Assembly (NCBI GenBank): GCA_036783645.1
Contig: DAIPWT010000002.1
Span: forward strand, 85,966 to 149,965
Length of the DNA: 64,000 nucleotides
Direction of reading: 5' to 3'
Source: UBA4732 sp002404095
Lineage (GTDB): Bacteria > Planctomycetota > Planctomycetia > Gemmatales > Gemmataceae
Each line of letters opens with the position of its first letter. Position 1 is the first letter of the stretch. The notes under the pieces were generated by a model. It was not told the origin of the DNA. It made no database searches and saw nothing but the letters and a program-made list of their open reading frames with translations. This document shows, piece after piece, positions 7,218 to 16,461 of the stretch. The translations under genes and the position numbers were made by a program.

Positions 7218-10200
7218 ATGAAATGGATTTCCAAGTGGTTCAGCCGCCTTTCCCATTCCCGCCGCAGCGCCCAATCCCGTAAACCAGTCGCCCGAACTCC
7301 GCGACGACTCTTCCTTGAGCCGCTCGAAGATCGCTGCCTCCTTTCGGGCTATGCCGCGCCTTACGGCCTCAGCCCCACCCAAGTCCGTCACGCCTACGGT
7401 ATCGACGCCATCAGCTTCAACGGCGTCACCGGCGACGGCAGCGGCCAAACCATCGCCATCGTCGCTCCTTACGACAATCCCAATATCGTCAGCGACCTGC
7501 ACAATTTCGACGCCTACTTCAACCTGCCCGACCCGCCCAGCTTCCGCAAAGTCGATCAAAACGGCGGCGCCAACCTTCCTGGCGTTGACCCCCACGGACC
7601 CGGCCAATCCAACTGGGAAGCCGAGGAAGCTCTGAACGTGGAGTGGGCGCACGCGCTGGCGCCCAAGGCCAGCATCATCCTGGTCGAAGCGAGCAGCGCC
7701 AACGCCCTCGACATGATCGGGGGCGGCGTCAACTGGGCCAGGCAACAGCCCGGCGTGTCCGTCGTGTCGGTGGGCTACGCGACCCCCGGCGAATTCCAAG
7801 GGGAGACCGCTTACGACTCCGTCTTCACCACGCCCACAGGCCATAGCGGCGTGACCTTCGTGGCGCCGACCGGCAATGCGGGGTCGCCTGGCGGATACGC
7901 CTCCTTGTCGCCCAACGTCTTGGGCGTCGGCGGCACGAGCCTAACGCTGAGCGGCGGCAACTACGGCAGTGAAACGGTCTGGAACAACGTCTACGGCAAG
8001 AGCGGCGGCGGCCTGAGTACGCAGGAGAGCCGGCCGAGCTACCAGAACGGCGTCGCCGACGTGGTCGGCAACCAGCGCGGCGCGCCGGACGTGGCATTCG
8101 TCGGCGATCCGACGACCGGGGTGGACGTTTATGACACCTACAACGGCAGTTCGTCCACTCCGTGGACGGAGCGCGGCGGGACGAATCTCGGGGCGCCGGC
8201 GTGGGCGGCCCTCATCGCCGTCGCCGATCAGGGTCGGGCGAGGATCGGCCTCGGTTCGCTCGACGGACCCACCCAAACCCTGCCGATGCTCTACAGTCTT
8301 CCGTCCAGTGACTTCCACGACGTGACCGTCGGCAACAACGGCGCCTATGCGGCCGGCCCGGGCTACGACCTCGCCACCGGACTCGGTACGCCTATCGCCA
8401 ACCTGCTCGTGCCGGACCTGATCGTTCCCCCGACGGACGACGCCCAATTTGTGCGCGACGTTTACATCGAGGCGACGCAGGGTTTGACTGCGGCCGAGGG
8501 GTTCAATGCCGCGCTCAGCAAGGTGGACGCCGCCCGTGCCAGCGTTCTTGCCAACTACGCCAACTCCTACGTACTCAGTCTGGGCCGCGCCCAGCTGGTG
8601 CAGGATCTCTACTCGTCCATAAGTGGCGGCAGCGTACTCGGCGTCGGCAATTTGATCGGACGCGCCCTCACGCCGGGCGAAGCCAACTATTGGGCGACGC
8701 AGCTACAGAACGGCATGTCGTATGAGCAGATGATTGTCCAACTCACCAGCAGCACGACGTACTTCGCCGAAACGGGCGCCGGCCACGTGATCAACGGCCG
8801 CGACGCGGCTTTCGTCAACCAGATTTATAACGATCTATTCCACCGCAATCCGACCACCTACGAACTGAACACGCTGTTCGTGCCGCAGTTGAACGCCGCC
8901 GAGAACCTCGCGCATCAACAGGACGTTGATAACCTGCTGGGCGGCCAAGCCTACCAGACGGCGGTCGTCCAGGGGCTGTACACGACCTATATGGGCCGTG
9001 CCGCTGGGGTCGGCGAAATCGCCAGCGGACTAACACTGTTGCAGCAAGGCGGTACGCCGGAGCAACTCATCGGCGCCATCGTCGGCTCGACCGAATACTT
9101 CAACCGTGAGGCGCCGGCCGTCGTGGGAGGCGGCGCGACGGCCGGCGACGCCACGTTAATTCAGGCGATGTACAAGCAGTTGTTCCCCGGCTACACGGCC
9201 AGTCCGTGGGAGGTGAACTACTGGGTCAACCAGCTCAACAATGGCACAATCAGCGGCCAGCAGATCGCCAACATCCTCGATACGACCGGCTTGTACCGCT
9301 TCGGCACGACCGGTACGCCGACCGTACCGGCGTCGTACAACGGATCGGTCGATCGCGCCTATGAACAGTATCTAGGCCGTCACGCCGGCCAGAACGAGAT
9401 CAGCTACTGGGCGTCCGTCTACAACGCCAACCCTAATTATCCCACTCAGAACTTCGTCGAAGCCCTCCTGGGGTCGGCGGAATTTTATACCAGGAACAAT
9501 CCCCAGGCGCCGCTACAGGCGATGGACGCCAGGTTCGCCGACAACTTGTACACGGCGGCGTTAGGTGCGCCGAACGCGACAGCGGAGCGGACAATCGATC
9601 TGCCGTTCCTGACCAGCGCGGAGATCAACGCCCGCGCGGCCGTCGGCCAGGCTATCGTCGGAAGTCAGGAATACCACAACGAGGTGACGACGACCGTCTA
9701 CCAACACTTCCTGAACCGCTTGCCTTCCACCGCTGAACTGAGTGAGTGGGGGTCCGTGGTGGGACAAGGCGCCGCGCAAGTCGGCGGCGCCAACGGCGAT
9801 GACCAACTGCTAGCCGCGGTGTTCAGCTCGAACGAATACTTCATGGATCAGAAGGACGCCGCGACCCACCTGTCTACCAACGACTCGTGGCTCAGGAGCC
9901 TCTATCCGAAACTGCGCGTCGCCTTCAACGCGACCGCCGAATCCACGCAACTCGCCAACGTCCTGACGGCCTACGCACCGGCGCGTCAGGCCGTCGTGAA
10001 CGCCGTCCTCAGCAGTCCGGAGTACCTAACCCAAATCGTCACGCACCTGTACTCGAGGTATATGGGTGGGTATCCGCAGAGCAGCGATATTGCCTTCGGC
10101 CTAAACTTCCTGCAGCAGGGCGGAACGCCGGAGCAGCTTATCGCCGTCATCCTCGGCTCAAGTGACTTCTTCAACCGCGAAGCGCCGTTGATCGTGGGAG

Positions 10201-10601
10201 GAGGGGCGACGGCCGACAACGATACGCTGATCCGGGCGATGTATCAGCGACTGTTTTTCGGCTACACGATCACCCAGGGCGAGGTGAACTACTGGGTCAA
10301 CCAGCTAGACGCCGGCACGATTACCGCCCAGCAGATCGCCAACATCCTGGACACGACCGGGCTATACCGTTTCGGCACGACAGGTACCCCAATCGTGCCG
10401 TTGTTCGACAGTAGGGTCGATGACACCTATGTCGAGTACATGGGACGTTATGCTGGTCAGAGCGAGATCAACTATTGGGTGTCCGTCTACAGTGCCAACC
10501 CCAACTACCCCGATGTGGACCTCATTAAAGCTATTATGAACTCGGAGGAGTATTTCCAAGGAAGACCCCCGACAACGGAGTTGATCCCGCCGCCCGTTTA
10601 A
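7218..10601 (+). CDS. Exported pseudo-sedolisin with DUF4214-like repeats
   Basis: About 1127 residues. The ATG at 7218 has GGAGGA seven bases upstream; longer starts lack support. Residues 30-43 carry the planctomycete export motif RLFLEPLEDRCLLS. Residues about 50-400 follow the S53 sedolisin fold, with blocks VEWAHALAPKASIILVEAS, SPNVLGVGGTSLTL and GAPAWAALIAVADQGR. However the expected catalytic Asp, oxyanion Asp and Ser are all Asn: ALN140-VEW, PTGN220-AG and GGTN323-LG; Glu136 remains. The domain is therefore probably a non-catalytic binding module. Residues about 410-1127 are helical DUF4214-like repeats, including a roughly 170-residue segment present twice (DNA 8976-9491 and 10047-10559). 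A surface or matrix role is inferred. Confidence 0.82.
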   Translation: MKWISKWFSRLSHSRRSAQSRKPVARTPRRLFLEPLEDRCLLSGYAAPYGLSPTQVRHAYGIDAISFNGVTGDGSGQTIAIVAPYDNPNIVSDLHNFDAYFNLPDPPSFRKVDQNGGANLPGVDPHGPGQSNWEAEEALNVEWAHALAPKASIILVEASSANALDMIGGGVNWARQQPGVSVVSVGYATPGEFQGETAYDSVFTTPTGHSGVTFVAPTGNAGSPGGYASLSPNVLGVGGTSLTLSGGNYGSETVWNNVYGKSGGGLSTQESRPSYQNGVADVVGNQRGAPDVAFVGDPTTGVDVYDTYNGSSSTPWTERGGTNLGAPAWAALIAVADQGRARIGLGSLDGPTQTLPMLYSLPSSDFHDVTVGNNGAYAAGPGYDLATGLGTPIANLLVPDLIVPPTDDAQFVRDVYIEATQGLTAAEGFNAALSKVDAARASVLANYANSYVLSLGRAQLVQDLYSSISGGSVLGVGNLIGRALTPGEANYWATQLQNGMSYEQMIVQLTSSTTYFAETGAGHVINGRDAAFVNQIYNDLFHRNPTTYELNTLFVPQLNAAENLAHQQDVDNLLGGQAYQTAVVQGLYTTYMGRAAGVGEIASGLTLLQQGGTPEQLIGAIVGSTEYFNREAPAVVGGGATAGDATLIQAMYKQLFPGYTASPWEVNYWVNQLNNGTISGQQIANILDTTGLYRFGTTGTPTVPASYNGSVDRAYEQYLGRHAGQNEISYWASVYNANPNYPTQNFVEALLGSAEFYTRNNPQAPLQAMDARFADNLYTAALGAPNATAERTIDLPFLTSAEINARAAVGQAIVGSQEYHNEVTTTVYQHFLNRLPSTAELSEWGSVVGQGAAQVGGANGDDQLLAAVFSSNEYFMDQKDAATHLSTNDSWLRSLYPKLRVAFNATAESTQLANVLTAYAPARQAVVNAVLSSPEYLTQIVTHLYSRYMGGYPQSSDIAFGLNFLQQGGTPEQLIAVILGSSDFFNREAPLIVGGGATADNDTLIRAMYQRLFFGYTITQGEVNYWVNQLDAGTITAQQIANILDTTGLYRFGTTGTPIVPLFDSRVDDTYVEYMGRYAGQSEINYWVSVYSANPNYPDVDLIKAIMNSEEYFQGRPPTTELIPPPV

Positions 10602-10619
10602 TTTTGAACTCGAAGAAGT

Positions 10620-10659
10620 TGTAGGGTGGGTCTCGCGAGTACGCCCGACCCACCCTACA
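10620..10659. terminator. Palindrome between convergent genes
   Basis: A 13-bp near-perfect inverted repeat with arms TGTAGGGTGGGTC and GACCCACCCTACA, placed between the end of the pseudo-sedolisin gene and a convergent small gene. It could terminate both transcripts; the arms resemble a widespread dispersed repeat, so it may be a repeat element too. Confidence 0.6.
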
Positions 10660-10681
10660 TCGCAGTAAGCAATCTCAACTA

Positions 10682-11101
10682 CTAGCGCCGCGCCGGCGCT
10701 TGATACCCGCCGCCCGTCGCCGGCCGCCCCGACGTGGGGAAGTAACCGCCCGTATTCTGAAACGCGACGGGGTGTCCGGTCGTCGGCAGCGTCCGGAACA
10801 AATCCGCGTCGGCGGCCGCGGGGACGGTCGGCGTTAGGGCGCGTTGCTCCAGGTCGCCGATGAGGGCGCCGTAGACCTGTGTGTTGGCGCGACGCTCCTG
10901 CTCCGGCAGGGTGCGTAAGAAATAGTTGACCGCCGGGTCGTTGTTGTTCAGGTTCAGGAACGGCGGAAGTTGCGGACGCGACCCTACGCCGACGTTGGGC
11001 CGATTGTAAACGCTTGGCGGGACGGACTGGGCCGAGGCCGCGCCCGCGACAACAAGCAGAGCGAGGCCGGCGGCAAGTGAGACGCCGATGAAACGCGACA
11101 T
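10682..11101 (-). CDS. Small secreted protein of unknown function
   Basis: The 139-residue protein begins with a textbook signal peptide (about residues 1-25, ending AGAASAQS). The mature part is Pro, Asn and Gly rich with a short charged stretch RTLPEQERRANTQVY; no known domain is recognised. The ATG at 11101 is preceded by GGGAGAA at good spacing, so a longer frame starting at 11164 is rejected. It lies downstream of the Wza-like gene on the same strand but is separated from it by a strong hairpin, so it probably has its own promoter. An envelope role is inferred only from the signal peptide. Confidence 0.7.
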   Translation of the reverse strand: MSRFIGVSLAAGLALLVVAGAASAQSVPPSVYNRPNVGVGSRPQLPPFLNLNNNDPAVNYFLRTLPEQERRANTQVYGALIGDLEQRALTPTVPAAADADLFRTLPTTGHPVAFQNTGGYFPTSGRPATGGGYQAPARR

Positions 11102-11220
11102 GGCGTTCTCCCGGAACAAGGTGGGCCGGCCCAAGGCCGGCGGTTCGAGGCGATCTTCTTTCAACCTAACCCCGGCGGCGCGACTGTCAAGCCTCCGCCT
11201 GGCGTTTTCCAGTCCGAAAA

Positions 11221-11259
11221 CCGTCAGACTGCCACTCCAAAGGAGTGGCAGTCTGACGG
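11221..11259. terminator. Perfect 18-bp hairpin after the Wza-like gene
   Basis: Arms 11221-11238 and 11242-11259 are perfect reverse complements around an AAA loop. It lies 14 bases beyond the stop of the minus-strand Wza-like gene, a terminator position, though without a T run. Confidence 0.7.
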
Positions 11260-11272
11260 CCTGACGGTCTTC

Positions 11273-12517
11273 TCAGCGGCCCGTCGGGGTGGTCGGGGTG
11301 CCGGCGCCGAAGTTGTTCCCGCTCTTGATGCTGTTGACCGTGCTGCTTCCCAGCAAGACCGTTCCGAGAACCCGATCGACAGGATTCAGGAACTTAGCCA
11401 GCCAGCTATCCACTTGAATGAGCTTGTCCGATCCCACATAAATGCGGTCGTTGGGAAAAACCTGGTAGTTCGTGGCCGCGAAGCCCCGTTTGGCGACGCC
11501 GCACCAGTCCACGGGCAGAATAATGGGGTGGTTGCAGTCCGCCGTGGCACGGGCGATCCAAACCTTTTTCTTAGAGGATACCGCCGGCAGGCCGTTAATC
11601 TTGCCGATGGCGTCCAGCACCGTCTCATTGCCGGTTATCGGGAACGGGTAAACCTGCTCACCGTAGCCGCCGCCGTCCGTGATGACGTAGTAGACCTTGC
11701 TGTTGTACGCCAGCACATCAACTACAACGGCTTTCTTAATGTTCTCTATTGTAGCGATCTCGGCAGTGAGACTGAGCTTGAGTTGAGCGGCGACGGCGTC
11801 GCGCACTTCGTCCAGCGTCAAACCGGCTACAAAGACGCTCCCGTAGACGCCAAGGCCGAGGGTGCCGTCCGGCCGCACCAGGTGCTGACCTTCGACCGGT
11901 CGATTAGGGAGTATGCCCGCTTCCCCAACGGAAACGAGCAGGATGTCCGGCGGTTCGACGACATACGGCGGCAGCGGCTGCTTGGCGAACTCGCGCGGCG
12001 CGGCCGGATGGGCGACCACGTGCGGCGGCGGCCCGACAACCATCGCTTGCGGCTCCAGGCGCGGCTGTTTCAATTCCGCCGGTGGCGGATCGTTAGGCGC
12101 GCTCGTAGTAGCGATGGCTGATGGCTGCGCGACCGGGATGTCAATAGCGGCCCGCGCGGCGCCGCCCAACAACGGCGGGGCCGAAACGCGCGTTACGTTG
12201 TTCGAGGGTGACGCGGGCGCAATCAACTCGGCGTTAACGCGCTGCACCGGCTGCCAGCTACTGGCCGTCCCGCCCGCCAATGGAGCCGGCGCCGTGGGCC
12301 GGGCCAGCGACGCCAGCGGCCGGCTCGACGCGATCACCGTCCCTTCCGGCGGCGGCTTCTCGACTTGTGTAAGCCCGCGGATGTAGTCGCGCACAGGCTG
12401 CGACGCCATTTCGGTGCGCGGAGCGCGTAAGGAACTTGATTGGCATCCGACGCCGGAGCAAAGGCTCAAGAAGGCGGCGATGCTGGCCACGCTGGTAACT
12501 CGGCTTCTGAGAGGCAT
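11273..12517 (-). CDS. Polysaccharide export protein (Wza/GumB-like)
   Basis: A 414-residue exported protein. The N-terminus is hydrophobic and ends in SGVGC (Cys25), a possible but imperfect lipobox. Residues 30-185 are Pro/Ala-rich and low in complexity, longer than in typical Wza. The poly-export domain follows from about residue 190, beginning YVVEPPDILLVSV with the LVRPDGTLGLGVYGSVFVAG block, then an SLBB-like region (VYYVITDGGGYGEQVYPFP). These proteins form the outer-membrane or periplasmic channel of capsule and exopolysaccharide export. It is divergent from the exosortase/polysaccharide gene series starting at 12968, which supports a role as its exporter. Confidence 0.87.
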   Translation of the reverse strand: MPLRSRVTSVASIAAFLSLCSGVGCQSSSLRAPRTEMASQPVRDYIRGLTQVEKPPPEGTVIASSRPLASLARPTAPAPLAGGTASSWQPVQRVNAELIAPASPSNNVTRVSAPPLLGGAARAAIDIPVAQPSAIATTSAPNDPPPAELKQPRLEPQAMVVGPPPHVVAHPAAPREFAKQPLPPYVVEPPDILLVSVGEAGILPNRPVEGQHLVRPDGTLGLGVYGSVFVAGLTLDEVRDAVAAQLKLSLTAEIATIENIKKAVVVDVLAYNSKVYYVITDGGGYGEQVYPFPITGNETVLDAIGKINGLPAVSSKKKVWIARATADCNHPIILPVDWCGVAKRGFAATNYQVFPNDRIYVGSDKLIQVDSWLAKFLNPVDRVLGTVLLGSSTVNSIKSGNNFGAGTPTTPTGR

Positions 12518-12967
12518 ATCCTTTACCTCGCTTAGGTGGGTCCGCGGGGTCGTTCGTAGCGGACGTCCATGTCATCAGGATGCGGGCCGCGGATGCCGGA
12601 ACGTCATGTTCCAGCTCCGTGGACCAATGCACCGTGAGACGGACTTCCGCCGTCCCACCCGCCCAATTTATCGTCAGCCCCGTTACCGCTGTGTGATCCT
12701 TACCCCTGGTTTCCCCGCCTTCCTTGCCAACCGGCCCGCTTAATACCGGCGCAAACCTACGATCTTATCGCGGCGCGCCGGCGTCCGGCGCCCCACCTTG
12801 GGGAGCCTAATTCGAGAGGCAAACCCCTCCCGCATCGGAATGTCAACGAAGCCCTCTTGACTCGCGCTCTCTCCGCGAAGTATTATCCGTTCGCTCGAAG
12901 GAGTCTGTCGGGAACCGGCCGCAGGGACTGGGGCCGCCCCAAGACGCCGCACCATGGAAAGGAAGCC
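12518..12967. other. Divergent promoter region of the polysaccharide locus
   Basis: About 450 bases between the Wza-like gene (minus) and the exosortase gene (plus). Overlapping frames here lack ribosome-binding sites and family resemblance. The control sites of the whole locus are expected here, but no convincing -35/-10, sigma-54 or operator pattern was found by eye. Confidence 0.5.
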
Positions 12968-14020
12968 ATGAACGTCTCCATTTCCCCCATTCGTCCACGA
13001 AACCTTTCCGCCGTCGTCGCCCTGCTCATTCCGACGGTTTGTCTTTTCTGGGCGTTTTGGCCCACGTGCGTTGAACTCGTCCAGCAATGGAACAATAACC
13101 CCACCTACTCCTACGGCTATCTCGTGCCGGTGTTCGCCGCCGTCCTGCTCTGGGTGCGGCGCGGCCGGCTCGACCGCGCCGCCTTACGGCCGAGTTGGTG
13201 GGGTCTTGTCCCCTTGGCAGCAGGCCTCGCGCTCCGGCTTTGCGGGGCGTTTTTCTACCTCACCTGGTTCGAGGAGTTGGCCTTGCTGCCTTGCCTCGCC
13301 GGGTTGTGCCTGTTGGCGGGCGGGCGGGCTGCCTGGAAGTGGGCGTGGCCATCGCTCCTTTTCCTCTCCTTTATGATCCCCTTGCCGTACACGGTCGCCA
13401 CGATGTTATCCGGCCCGCTCCAACGACTGGCGACTATTTGCAGCGCCTTTGTCATGCAGGTGTTCGGAATGCCCGCCGTGGCCGAAGGCAACGTCATCCT
13501 GCTTGGCGAACACCCGATCGACATCGTGGAGGCGTGCAGCGGCCTCCGCATGTTGATGGTCTTCTTCGCCCTGGCCGCCGCTTTCGTCCTGCTGACCCGC
13601 CGACCCTGGCCGGACAAAGTTTGCTTACTCGCCAGCGCCGTGCCGATCGCTCTAGTCTCCAATATCGCCCGCATCGTCCTGACCGGCGTGTTATTCGAGA
13701 CGGGCGTCACCAGCGAAGCGGTCCACGCCTTTTTCCACGACGCGGCCGGTTGGCTGATGATGCCGTTCGCGCTGGTCCTGCTGTGGGCGGAACTGACCAT
13801 ATTGTCCCGTCTGCTGATCGACCCGCCGCCGGCGCCGGTTCGCACTGCGCGAGAGCCTGCCGCCGTCCGCCGGGCGCCAGCGGGTCCGCGTCAGGCTCGC
13901 GCCCGCAAGGCCGCAGTCCGCGAGCGCGAGCGTGAACGCGAGCCATCGCACGCGGCCGTCAACGACGAGCCGCGACCGTTAGGGAGCGGTTTTGAGCTGC
14001 GTGACGCCGCCGCTCCCTAA
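12968..14020 (+). CDS. Exosortase (archaeosortase/exosortase family)
   Basis: A 350-residue polytopic membrane protein with about eight hydrophobic segments. The catalytic triad of exosortases is visible: Cys190 in VEACSGLRML, Arg235 in SNIARIVLTG and His257 in FFHDAAGW. It cuts PEP-CTERM signals such as that of the gene at 6623. The ATG at 12968 follows GGAAAGGAAG; the upstream extension to 12857 is rejected. After about residue 285 the protein becomes a low-complexity Arg/Ala/Glu tail, and residues from about 333 to the end are translated from one arm and loop of a palindromic repeat, which also supplies the stop codon. Unlike XrtA, no EpsI domain is fused; an EpsI-like gene lies at 16462. 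Confidence 0.9.
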   Translation: MNVSISPIRPRNLSAVVALLIPTVCLFWAFWPTCVELVQQWNNNPTYSYGYLVPVFAAVLLWVRRGRLDRAALRPSWWGLVPLAAGLALRLCGAFFYLTWFEELALLPCLAGLCLLAGGRAAWKWAWPSLLFLSFMIPLPYTVATMLSGPLQRLATICSAFVMQVFGMPAVAEGNVILLGEHPIDIVEACSGLRMLMVFFALAAAFVLLTRRPWPDKVCLLASAVPIALVSNIARIVLTGVLFETGVTSEAVHAFFHDAAGWLMMPFALVLLWAELTILSRLLIDPPPAPVRTAREPAAVRRAPAGPRQARARKAAVREREREREPSHAAVNDEPRPLGSGFELRDAAAP

Positions 14021-14034
14021 CGGTCGCGGCTCGT
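13965..14034. repeat. Palindromic element overlapping the exosortase 3' end
   Basis: Perfect 25-base arms (13965-13989 and 14010-14034) around a 20-base loop. The arms contain GAGCCGCGACCG and GGGAGCGG, so the ends resemble the TTTAGCCGCGACCC family while the middle differs. The left arm is coding and the exosortase stop TAA (14018-14020) lies in the right arm. Confidence 0.9.
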
Positions 14035-14119
14035 AACACCCCTTGGGGAACAGACTCTAAGAGGAGAACGTCTCTCCGCGACATTCGATTCGACCGCACT
14101 GGGATAAGGAGATCCAGCT

Positions 14120-16393
14120 ATGATGCCGCAAGATGCAGGCTACCCGGAACCAACCAGCAACCCCTCGCACGCCCGGCCGGACTCACGGCCCGTGGCAGGA
14201 CGAGTCGCGCCGCGCATGGCCCGCGCCGCCGCCCTCGCCGCTTCCTCGACAACGCCAGCAGCCCTCTCGGCCGCGCCGGACTTCGCTTCGCTGCTCAAGG
14301 CGCTCCGCCGTCGCTGGCTGACCGCCGCCGTTCTCAGCGTCCTTTTCGGCGCCGTCGCGGCCGGGGCGACCTGGTATCTGATGACACCCAAGTACACCTC
14401 CTTCGTGACGCTCAAGGTGCTGTCCAACCCGCAGGACATCATCTGGCACACCAACCCCGCCGGCATCGCCGCCCAGAGTACCTACGTCCATTCCCAGGCC
14501 GCCGCTTTCAAAAGCCGCCGCATCATCGTACGCGCTTTGCAACAGGACGAGGTCAAGCGTCTCGGCTTGGAATCGCGTTACCCCGACGTCGTCGATTGGC
14601 TGGAAACCGATCTCAAAACGGAGTTCGTGGACCCCGGCGAGTTCATGAACGTCATGCTCACGGCGATGGACCCCTCCGACGCTTTAACGGTGTTGAAGGC
14701 CGTTACCAACTCCTATATGGACGAAGTCGTCTATGCGGAGCAGGCCGCCAAGTCCACGCGCTTGTCCGAGGTGGAGAAGATTTACACCGAGACGAGCGCC
14801 AAGCTGAACCGCCAAAGCGACAACTTCAGAACGGACGCGGAGAAAGCGGGCGTCGTGGTCGGCGACAACGTCCATGACTCCTTGACCCGCCAGCAGCGGA
14901 AGTTGCTGGAAAACCTCGCCACCGCCAATCTCTATCGCTTACAACTGAGTGGGGATCTGTCAAAAGCGCAATCTCAATTGAAGGCGCTCGACATCCGCGA
15001 CAAGACGGTGACCAAGCTGACCATTGAAAATCCGCAGGTGGAGCGGGAGCTGCAATCGGACATAGTCGCCCGGCCGAAGCTCGACCGGCTGCCGGCTCTG
15101 AGGGAACTGGTCGAGAACATCCAAAAGAAAACGAGCGACACAGGCGACCCGGTCCTGGTTGACGCCCAGAGGAGAATAGTGGACCTCGAGAGGGCGCTTG
15201 AAAAGCGTCGCGGCGAACTGAAGGACGAGATGAAGGAACGCCTCGCCGCCAATGGTTCGCAAGATCAACAAGTTCTGCGGGCGCTGGCGGAGGACAGCAT
15301 CAAAACAACCACCGCGGCGATGGCCAAGCAGGATGCGCTGATCGCCGATATGGAAACCCAGGCGGACAAAATCGGCAATTGGACCACCGACCTGGACGCG
15401 CAGCGCCGGGAGATCGCCCGCTTGGGCAAAATCCTCGACGACATTGGCCTGGAAAAAGAAAGGCTTAACGTCGAACTCAAGGCGCCGCCGCGCGTCTCTA
15501 TCTGGCAGAACGCGGACCTCCAACGCCGCGATACCAAGAAGCAGATCCTCGCGGCGGCGGCGGTCCCGATCGGCGTCATCCTCCTGATGTGCATGGGCGT
15601 GGCGTGGCTGGACGTGCGCCAGCGGCGCGTACGTTCGGCCGGCGAAGTGTCCACCGGCCTCGGCATCCGCCTGTTCGGCGCCGTGCCGGGTGTGCCGCAC
15701 CTGGAGCGGCGACTGGTGGGGCCGAGTGGTGAGCCGGAACTGGAAGGCCACCCGGTCCTGGATTCCTTCGACGCCATCCGCACCCAATTGCTGCGCGACG
15801 ACGGCGCCGAGGCCGCTCGCGTCATCCTTGTCACTAGCGCTGTGGCTGGCGAGGGCAAGACCACATTGGCCGGCCATCTGGCGAGCAGCCTGGCGCGGGC
15901 TGGCCGTAAGACGCTGCTTATCGACGGCGACCTACGGCGGCCGAGCGTCCATCAGCTATTCGAGATGCCGATGCAGCCGGGCTTCAGCGAAGTGCTACTC
16001 GGTGAAGTCGAGGCTGCCGACGCCGTGCAGAACTCGGCCCAGGAAGGGCTGTCAATTCTCGCGGCCGGACAGTGGGACCGTGAAGTGATGCAGGCGTTGG
16101 CGCGCGACGGCCTGGAAGGCATCTTCGAGAAGTTGCGCGAGGAGTTCGATTTCATCGTCGTCGATTCGCACCCGATCCTGCCGGCCGCCGATTCGTTGCT
16201 GATCGGGCAGCACGTGGACGCGGCAATTCTGTCGGTGCTGCGCGACGTGAGCCAGATGCCACGCGTCTACGCGGCCAGCCAAAAGTTGGGCGCGCTCGGC
16301 ATCCGCGTACTCGGCGCCGTGGTGAACGGCGCGGACCCCGACGAGGTATTCGCGGCCGGCACGGCGCCGGCCCGACAACGCACCGCCGGTTGA
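14120..16393 (+). CDS. Wzz/GumC-type chain-length protein fused to a BY-kinase domain
   Basis: A 757-residue fusion. Start ATG 14120 follows AAGGAG. After a disordered 50-residue N-terminus comes the Wzz domain with TM1 at about 69-91, a long periplasmic coiled coil, and TM2 at about 475-497. The cytoplasmic CpsD-like ATPase has Walker A SAVAGEGKTT (near 573-582), the A' motif LLIDGDLRRP (near 598) and a Walker B-like FIVVDSHP. Such proteins control polysaccharide polymer length and export through autophosphorylation cycles. The usual C-terminal tyrosine cluster is absent: the protein ends ARQRTAG, so autophosphorylation may be lost or use other sites. It lies between exosortase and EpsI-like genes. 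Confidence 0.9.
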   Translation: MMPQDAGYPEPTSNPSHARPDSRPVAGRVAPRMARAAALAASSTTPAALSAAPDFASLLKALRRRWLTAAVLSVLFGAVAAGATWYLMTPKYTSFVTLKVLSNPQDIIWHTNPAGIAAQSTYVHSQAAAFKSRRIIVRALQQDEVKRLGLESRYPDVVDWLETDLKTEFVDPGEFMNVMLTAMDPSDALTVLKAVTNSYMDEVVYAEQAAKSTRLSEVEKIYTETSAKLNRQSDNFRTDAEKAGVVVGDNVHDSLTRQQRKLLENLATANLYRLQLSGDLSKAQSQLKALDIRDKTVTKLTIENPQVERELQSDIVARPKLDRLPALRELVENIQKKTSDTGDPVLVDAQRRIVDLERALEKRRGELKDEMKERLAANGSQDQQVLRALAEDSIKTTTAAMAKQDALIADMETQADKIGNWTTDLDAQRREIARLGKILDDIGLEKERLNVELKAPPRVSIWQNADLQRRDTKKQILAAAAVPIGVILLMCMGVAWLDVRQRRVRSAGEVSTGLGIRLFGAVPGVPHLERRLVGPSGEPELEGHPVLDSFDAIRTQLLRDDGAEAARVILVTSAVAGEGKTTLAGHLASSLARAGRKTLLIDGDLRRPSVHQLFEMPMQPGFSEVLLGEVEAADAVQNSAQEGLSILAAGQWDREVMQALARDGLEGIFEKLREEFDFIVVDSHPILPAADSLLIGQHVDAAILSVLRDVSQMPRVYAASQKLGALGIRVLGAVVNGADPDEVFAAGTAPARQRTAG

Positions 16394-16410
16394 TCCATCG
16401 GGGAGAGAGA

Positions 16411-16438
16411 AGTTTAGCCGCGACCCTATGGGGAGCGC
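16411..16438. repeat. Half copy of the TTTAGCCGCGACCC element
   Basis: Only the left arm (GTTTAGCCGCGACCC followed by TATGGGGAGCGC) is present, directly upstream of the EpsI-like gene; there is no matching right arm. It looks like a decayed or incomplete element. Confidence 0.7.
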
Positions 16439-16461
16439 TTTCGTAGCGAGGAAACCAGCAA

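Noticed and set aside
10620..10659. Classical rho-independent terminator with T run
   Set aside because: The hairpin is strong but no T tract follows on either strand, so it is described as a palindrome with a possible terminator role.
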